Shown here: one piece after another, positions 59,708 to 64,000 of the stretch
Numbering within the stretch: position 1 is the first letter of the stretch
Layout of the letters: every line of letters begins with the position of its first letter
DNA from: Eumeta japonica
Taxonomy: Eukaryota; Arthropoda; Insecta; Lepidoptera; Psychidae
Assembly (NCBI GenBank): GCA_005406025.1
Contig: BGZK01000153.1
Span: 248,001 to 312,000, forward strand
Length of the DNA: 64,000 bases
Reading direction: 5' to 3'
The notes under the pieces: model-generated
Told to the model about the DNA's origin: nothing
The model's database searches: none
Seen by the model: only the letters and a program-made list of their open reading frames with translations
Made by a program: the position numbers and the translations under genes

Positions 59708-60690
59708 TTAGTTGGAATTGGAAGCTCCCATATTAGCAGGTACATTCGCATAATTGCTATTGTCGAGGGTGGATGAAAGCGATTCAACAGGTATTCCACA
59801 ATTATTATCATCCACCCATACGGTCGATTGTTCAGAATAACTTTCAAAAGGATTGCGCTGTGCCAAAGAAGCAGCTCGCAAAGAATCATGACTAACAATT
59901 TTTTTGAACCGGCCACGGAGAGTGACATGCTTCAATCTACATCGATCGTTGGATAAGCCTTCTAAAACTTCCATAGAGCCCTCAAATTTAGGTCCAAGTT
60001 TAGTAGTAAGGCGTTCGTGGAGCCTTAATAGCCCAAAGTCACCGAATTTATAAGGTTTTATTTCAGTTTTACCTTTATCAAAGAGGGCTTAACCATAAAG
60101 GGACCGTTTGTCTATTTCATTTTTACAAGTTGCTCGTAAAGTATCCAGATCTTCTGTCCGTACATCATTATTAATTTGTAATAACTTAATATCTATCGGG
60201 AATAGCTTTTTCTAAATAAAATTTAAATTCGAATTTTGCCAGTCCTTTTAGAAATACTGTAATTTATAGCTACATATTTGTAAATCTCGGATAGCTGAAT
60301 GCCAAGGCTTATTAAGCTATACATATCTTATAATATATTTGGTGACTTTCATGAGGGGTTATACTAGTCCATTTGCTCTATTAGTGCCTTTGGCCACCAC
60401 ATGATGCTGAATCAAAATGTTTTTAATTCCGTGGATGTCATGTTTTTATTATTATTAGTAACAAATCGGATAAGTGTGCGAAAAATAGATATTCGATTTT
60501 TGAAGCATGGAATTGCAGTTTGTGTTGTGCGATCATTTATGTTAATCATATGAATGTATTTACTGCAGCCATCAATGTAAACAAAGGCTTCTTAACGCTC
60601 CCCATTCATTCGTCCAGTGACTTCGCCATAAATAGTATGGAAAGGAGCAGTTAGTTTATCGATTGAGTGTAATGTAACCTGTCAAGCACT
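59708..60690 (-). pseudogene. Ty3/Gypsy retrotransposon integrase relic
   Basis: The minus strand encodes the integrase core APFHTIYGEVTGRMNGER then EAFVYIDGCSKYIHMININD (first catalytic Asp), FRTLIRFVTNNNKNMTSTEL (second Asp replaced by Asn) and, after a frameshift, HHVVAKGTNRANG (region of the catalytic Glu). The C-terminal part follows: YKFGDFGLLRLHERLTTKLG, PKFEGSMEVLEGLSNDRCRL, KHVTLRGRFKKIVSHDSLR, ending with a stop at 59708-59710. It has in-frame stops (e.g. after GER) and a frameshift. Upstream RT/RNase H is absent, replaced by a plus-strand LINE relic at 60.7 kb. Confidence 0.8.
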
Positions 60691-60699
60691 GCTCCGTAG

Positions 60700-61860
60700 A
60701 GCCTGCCCTCCCACTTATGGTTTCCTAGATGTACTAAAAATCAACTCCGACCAGGATATCTTAGACTTCTGAAGAGGTAAAACAGCCATGCCACCGAAGG
60801 TCTCGATTGAAGAAAGGTCGGGGTGCATGTCTGCTATCTGTGACATACGAGGAATTTCTTGAATGCCACCCAGTGGTCTAGGTGTAGCCCGGGTTGTACA
60901 TGCGTATCATAAAAGTCGGTCACGATTATATAGGCTGCAGCGGTGACCGGTCTGGGACCAATCGCTCTTAATGTAGTGCTCACGCTACTTCCGGTTTGGC
61001 CATAGTCAGACAAATGAGCGCATTATGGGGACGACCATACCTGTCCTTTATGCTAGATGCACAAAAACGTTCAGACTTGAAAATACACTAATTGCGTTCG
61101 AGCCAACAGTAAAGACATCGCATATTCGACCTTCCGGGCGGCGTTCGAGATAAATGTGACGCTGTAGTGCAAACAAAAGTCGTGTATTGTTAGTGGCGAC
61201 CTTCTCGGCTATCCAAAACCGTAAAAAAAATGGTCTACGGTTTATCGATGAGAAAAAACATTGACTACTTATTTCTGCGGTTCCTCTAATACAACCTGCT
61301 AGCTATTGTTGGTAGAGGTGGACAGGAAAAGATTGTAATCGTACTAGTCTAGGAACACTACGTGGACAAAACTGGGGAGTTGAGACAGATGCAGGATCAT
61401 CTAGCGGATGGTTCCGTGCACCGAACTTGTCAAAGCCATAATTATCCTGGACGGTGTTGTCGACGTCGAGGAAGATCAAACATTCAAGTAGAAGTCGGTG
61501 TTCTTTGTGGGCAACAAACCGATTTGACCATATTTCAGCCGCATAAAATGAGTCTGCTTGAAGATCGGGACTTACAAAATCATAAACAAAAAGTCATTTG
61601 ACAAAAGACGTTTAGTGCTGACGTCAATGCATGGAATTTGTGGTGGGGCAGCAAGCGTGATGGTACGAGGTCTGAAGAGATCTGCGACTTCTTCAATATG
61701 GAGGGACTACATGTACTCAACGAATGGAATATCCCAACGTTTGAAAAATACGTCTTTCGCAAAGTGCGGTCGTTGTGACGGCGTGCAGCTCTACTGGATA
61801 GAGCGATATCGAGGAATGGCAAATGGTTTGGAGTGCCACATCCTACCATACCAATCATAA
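60700..61860 (+). pseudogene. R1-like non-LTR element relic (ORF1 end and endonuclease)
   Basis: At 61610-61850 one plus frame reads FSADVNAWNLWWGSKRDGT, then ICDFFNMEGLHVLNEWNIP and TFEKY. This is the C-terminal half of an AP-type endonuclease ('D.NA.S..WG......RG......F......LN....PTF'), in the R1-type style. Upstream, CSRYFRFGHSQTN near 60975-61015 resembles a decayed CCHC knuckle (C..C...GH...C) of ORF1. Many stops and shifts; dead. The overlapping minus frame 61580-61858 is a shadow. Confidence 0.6.
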
Positions 61861-62068
61861 CGCCATCACATTTAATATAAGTATCAGAAAGCGGCCCGGC
61901 CCTGGGCTTTTCCGTGGTACACAGATACTACTGTACTACTGAATTTTGAGCTGAATTAGACACTTTAAAGAGTCAACTTGAAACGACTATATTATTTGTT
62001 AAATGTTACCGCAGTTCAAGTCTGAATTTTCTTAAAGCTATAGTGGAATTAGATTTTTAAAAAAATAG
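61861..62068. other. Short gap between LINE and hAT relics
   Basis: Nothing recognised with confidence; it may hold decayed upstream hAT transposase. Confidence 0.3.
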
Positions 62069-62311
62069 ATGTTTTCCAATGCAGTAGTCGCTATAAAGAT
62101 TTTTTTAACAATGCGAGTGACTGTAGCTTCCTGCGAAAAATCATTTAGTAAGCTCAAATGAATAAAAACTTATTTACGCTCGACGATTGGCCAAGAAAGG
62201 TTGACCGGCCTAGCGATTATGTTGGTTGAAAGCGACTTATGACGGCGCCTGTCGTATGAAAAGGTCATCAACGATTTCACAATAAAGAAAGCGCGAAAAG
62301 TAAATCTTTAA
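62069..62311 (+). pseudogene. hAT transposase C-terminal dimerisation domain relic
   Basis: A single frame reads AVVAIKIFLTMRVTVASCEK then SFSKLK*IKTYLRSTIGQER, LTGLAIMLVESDL*RRLSYE and KVINDFTIKKARKVNL. This is the classic hATC signature (IFL..PVTVASCERSFSKLK.IKNYLRS.MGQERL..LA...IE). It is interrupted by two TGA stops (62159-62161, 62240-62242) but has no frameshift. The catalytic core and zinc-finger parts were not found upstream. It is distinct from the non-autonomous hAT at 8.6 kb. Confidence 0.85.
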
Positions 62312-64000
62312 AAAAGGTTTTGGCTTGCTTTAATCTTGTTTAAATGTTTACTATCTGAACTAATTCATGTGTAGTCTCATTCATTTGTGTATTATGTAGT
62401 TGTAAATAATCTTTGCAAATATTTTTCGAATTAACGTTCTTTCACCAATTCATATTTAAATTTTTAATTCAATCAATTCATAAAATTTATGTAACGCTAC
62501 CTCCCTTATTCAAAACTCTACCATACAAAGTACTTAAAATTAAATTAGTTTACAGTTTACTAATACTTTGCAGGGTGTTATTTTATTATAGAAGTATGAA
62601 GACCAAAGTGGCACAAAAATAAAATCTTAACCATCAGGGTGGGAAACGAATTTGCATTAGTGATCTTGCGTTTGAGTTTTAATGAGTGAGAGACAGTGAT
62701 TTGTATAATAGGCGAAGATTCTACTTAAATAGTTCGTCTGCTTATTTGCCTACATCAGTTCTAGTTCTTTAAAAAATAGATTTTTCTTCCAAAATATTAG
62801 ATAATTTGTCCACCAACACGAAGATCTTTGTGCTTTATTTTATCACCTTGAATGAAATAAAGTAGGCTTAAACATAGCATTGCTCTAGCTAGGATACCTA
62901 TAATATCTAAAAAAACAAGGGCGCAATTATAGAAGCTCGCACAGGGCACAGAAAAGGCTGTTTACGGCACAGTCTCGAGTCACAGTGCTCCCTTTAGACA
63001 TAAGGGTGAGGGAAGCGGCCTGGCTGTATAAGGTAATGTTGGCTGTATGAGATAGGGCGGATCCACTTAATATCTATATAGTTTCAAATCAAAGAAATCT
63101 TCGTACTGCGTATGCGCCCCTGATAAGGTCCAAGAATTTTGGAAGAATGTCCAGTTTTTCTGAAAAAACGTGCAGAGATCAAGGCGGGTACCGATGTCGA
63201 AATCGTGAGACAGAACTGTCCGAATTTACTATGAGACGAAAAAAAAAGAAATTTTTTTTTTAACTTTCTGCGTAGAGATCACGAGGAAAAGCATTGTCAT
63301 TCTTAAACATTAAATAGGTCAATTCACGAAGTACAAAAAATAATACTGGAAAATCTGCAACTAAATTTAGAGTAAGTTGACAAGAAAAACTCTGTTCATT
63401 TTTAACAGAATTAAACCACAGTGCAGCCATATAAGAATTGGAAGGTTTTATATATGTAAAACTTAGTTAATATAATATGACGTGTATGACGTAACAAAAA
63501 TGAAACAAATATTTTATAAGTATACTGAATATAAAATAGCCGTAAATAAAATGTAAAATGATAATTTATATGTTTTATTGTTGATTTTGTACGCAATAAA
63601 TTAAGAAACTGTATACAAGTAAAAATGTAAATATAAAATAAATAAATTATAGAATATAATATAGAAGAAAAGAAAAAAGTATAAATGAAAAGAATAAAAA
63701 GAAAACAAAAACATATAAGAAAAGAAAAGAACACAATACAAAAAAGATAAATAAAATAAAGGAGTAACAATTATTAATAATTCTGCCAAACCTGAATAAA
63801 AGGCTGCATAAAAGAGAAATAATAAATTTGAGAAAAAGTATACAAGGGCTGTCACGTATGTGTGACAGGAGAGGATAATAAAGAAAAAATAAGTATGCGA
63901 ACCTTCAGGGTATAGGTGGATGGGACCGGACACCGCTGTCCATGGATACTCAAGACTTCGGAGGAGTCACCAGTACGATGCAGGTCCCTTGGATAAGATT
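62312..64000. other. AT-rich right edge, nothing firmly assigned
   Basis: 62935-63070 is GC-richer (CTCGCACAGGGCACAGAAAA ... GGAAGCGGCCTGGCTGTATA) and may be an element end. 63600-63800 is a long A-rich/T-poor tract that creates two overlapping Phe/Tyr/Leu-rich minus frames of low complexity. The last 130 bp are less AT-rich and unassigned. Confidence 0.35.

Noticed and set aside
63411..63933. Two overlapping minus-strand frames of 119 and 110 codons
   Set aside because: Phe/Tyr/Leu/Ile-rich low-complexity products of an A-rich tract; no domain, no splice support.

Overview
The window is AT-rich eukaryotic DNA with long introns, sparse exons and dense decayed transposons. It looks lepidopteran (moth or butterfly). 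The evidence is a cytochrome P450 first exon, a Methuselah-like GPCR split by canonical GT-AG introns, and many repeats whose sequences I recognise from Lepidoptera: the 'CAAGTGCG..CGGACTCGCG' family, the 'ACCGACTWCAAAA..TTTGAAGTMGGTT' family, cecropia-type mariners, Helitrons ending in CTAG, and Jockey, R1 and Gypsy relics. I see no bacterial genes, rRNA, tRNA or CRISPR. Only two host genes are supported, both on the minus strand. Most other open reading frames here are chance openings or transposon remnants.

Layout. Positions 1-2333 are presumably intron 1 of a P450 gene that runs off the left edge; its first coding exon is 2334-2484, with a CpG-rich stretch just upstream (about 2585-2660). 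Positions 2.7-21.5 kb are intergenic and repeat-rich: a non-autonomous hAT element (8628-9763), an LTR-less reverse-transcriptase scrap (10.75 kb), a MITE carrying what looks like a promoter, ATG and splice donor (11520-12032), a terminal-inverted-repeat element called copy A here (12408-13533) and a second, unrelated one (about 13919-14940). Positions 21539-45549 hold the Methuselah-like GPCR: eight coding exons, all phases consistent, 429 codons plus stop, with a signal peptide, a Cys-rich N-glycosylated ectodomain and seven membrane segments. Its introns contain a mariner (25340-26560), a Helitron (30369-31055), a second mariner split by a 1.4-kb foldback element built of head-to-head 120-bp modules (34486-36898), and copy B of the 12.4-kb element in inverted orientation (41197-42348).

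Positions 45.9-64 kb are intergenic: Jockey ORF1/RT relics (50.7-53.07 kb), a 10-bp-periodic array resembling heat-shock elements (53.36-53.59 kb), a Gypsy integrase on the minus strand (59708-60690), an R1-like endonuclease relic on the plus strand (60.7-61.86 kb) and a hAT transposase C-terminus with two TGA stops (62069-62311).

Structure worth a second look. The window has at least six near-perfect snap-back hairpins (arms 15-24 bp, loops 3-12 nt) that no element explains, the nested palindromic module array inside a transcribed intron, and the promoter-carrying MITE. No novel multi-gene system is evident. The most informative new result is the reconstruction of the GPCR across eight exons, which single-frame ORF calling misses.
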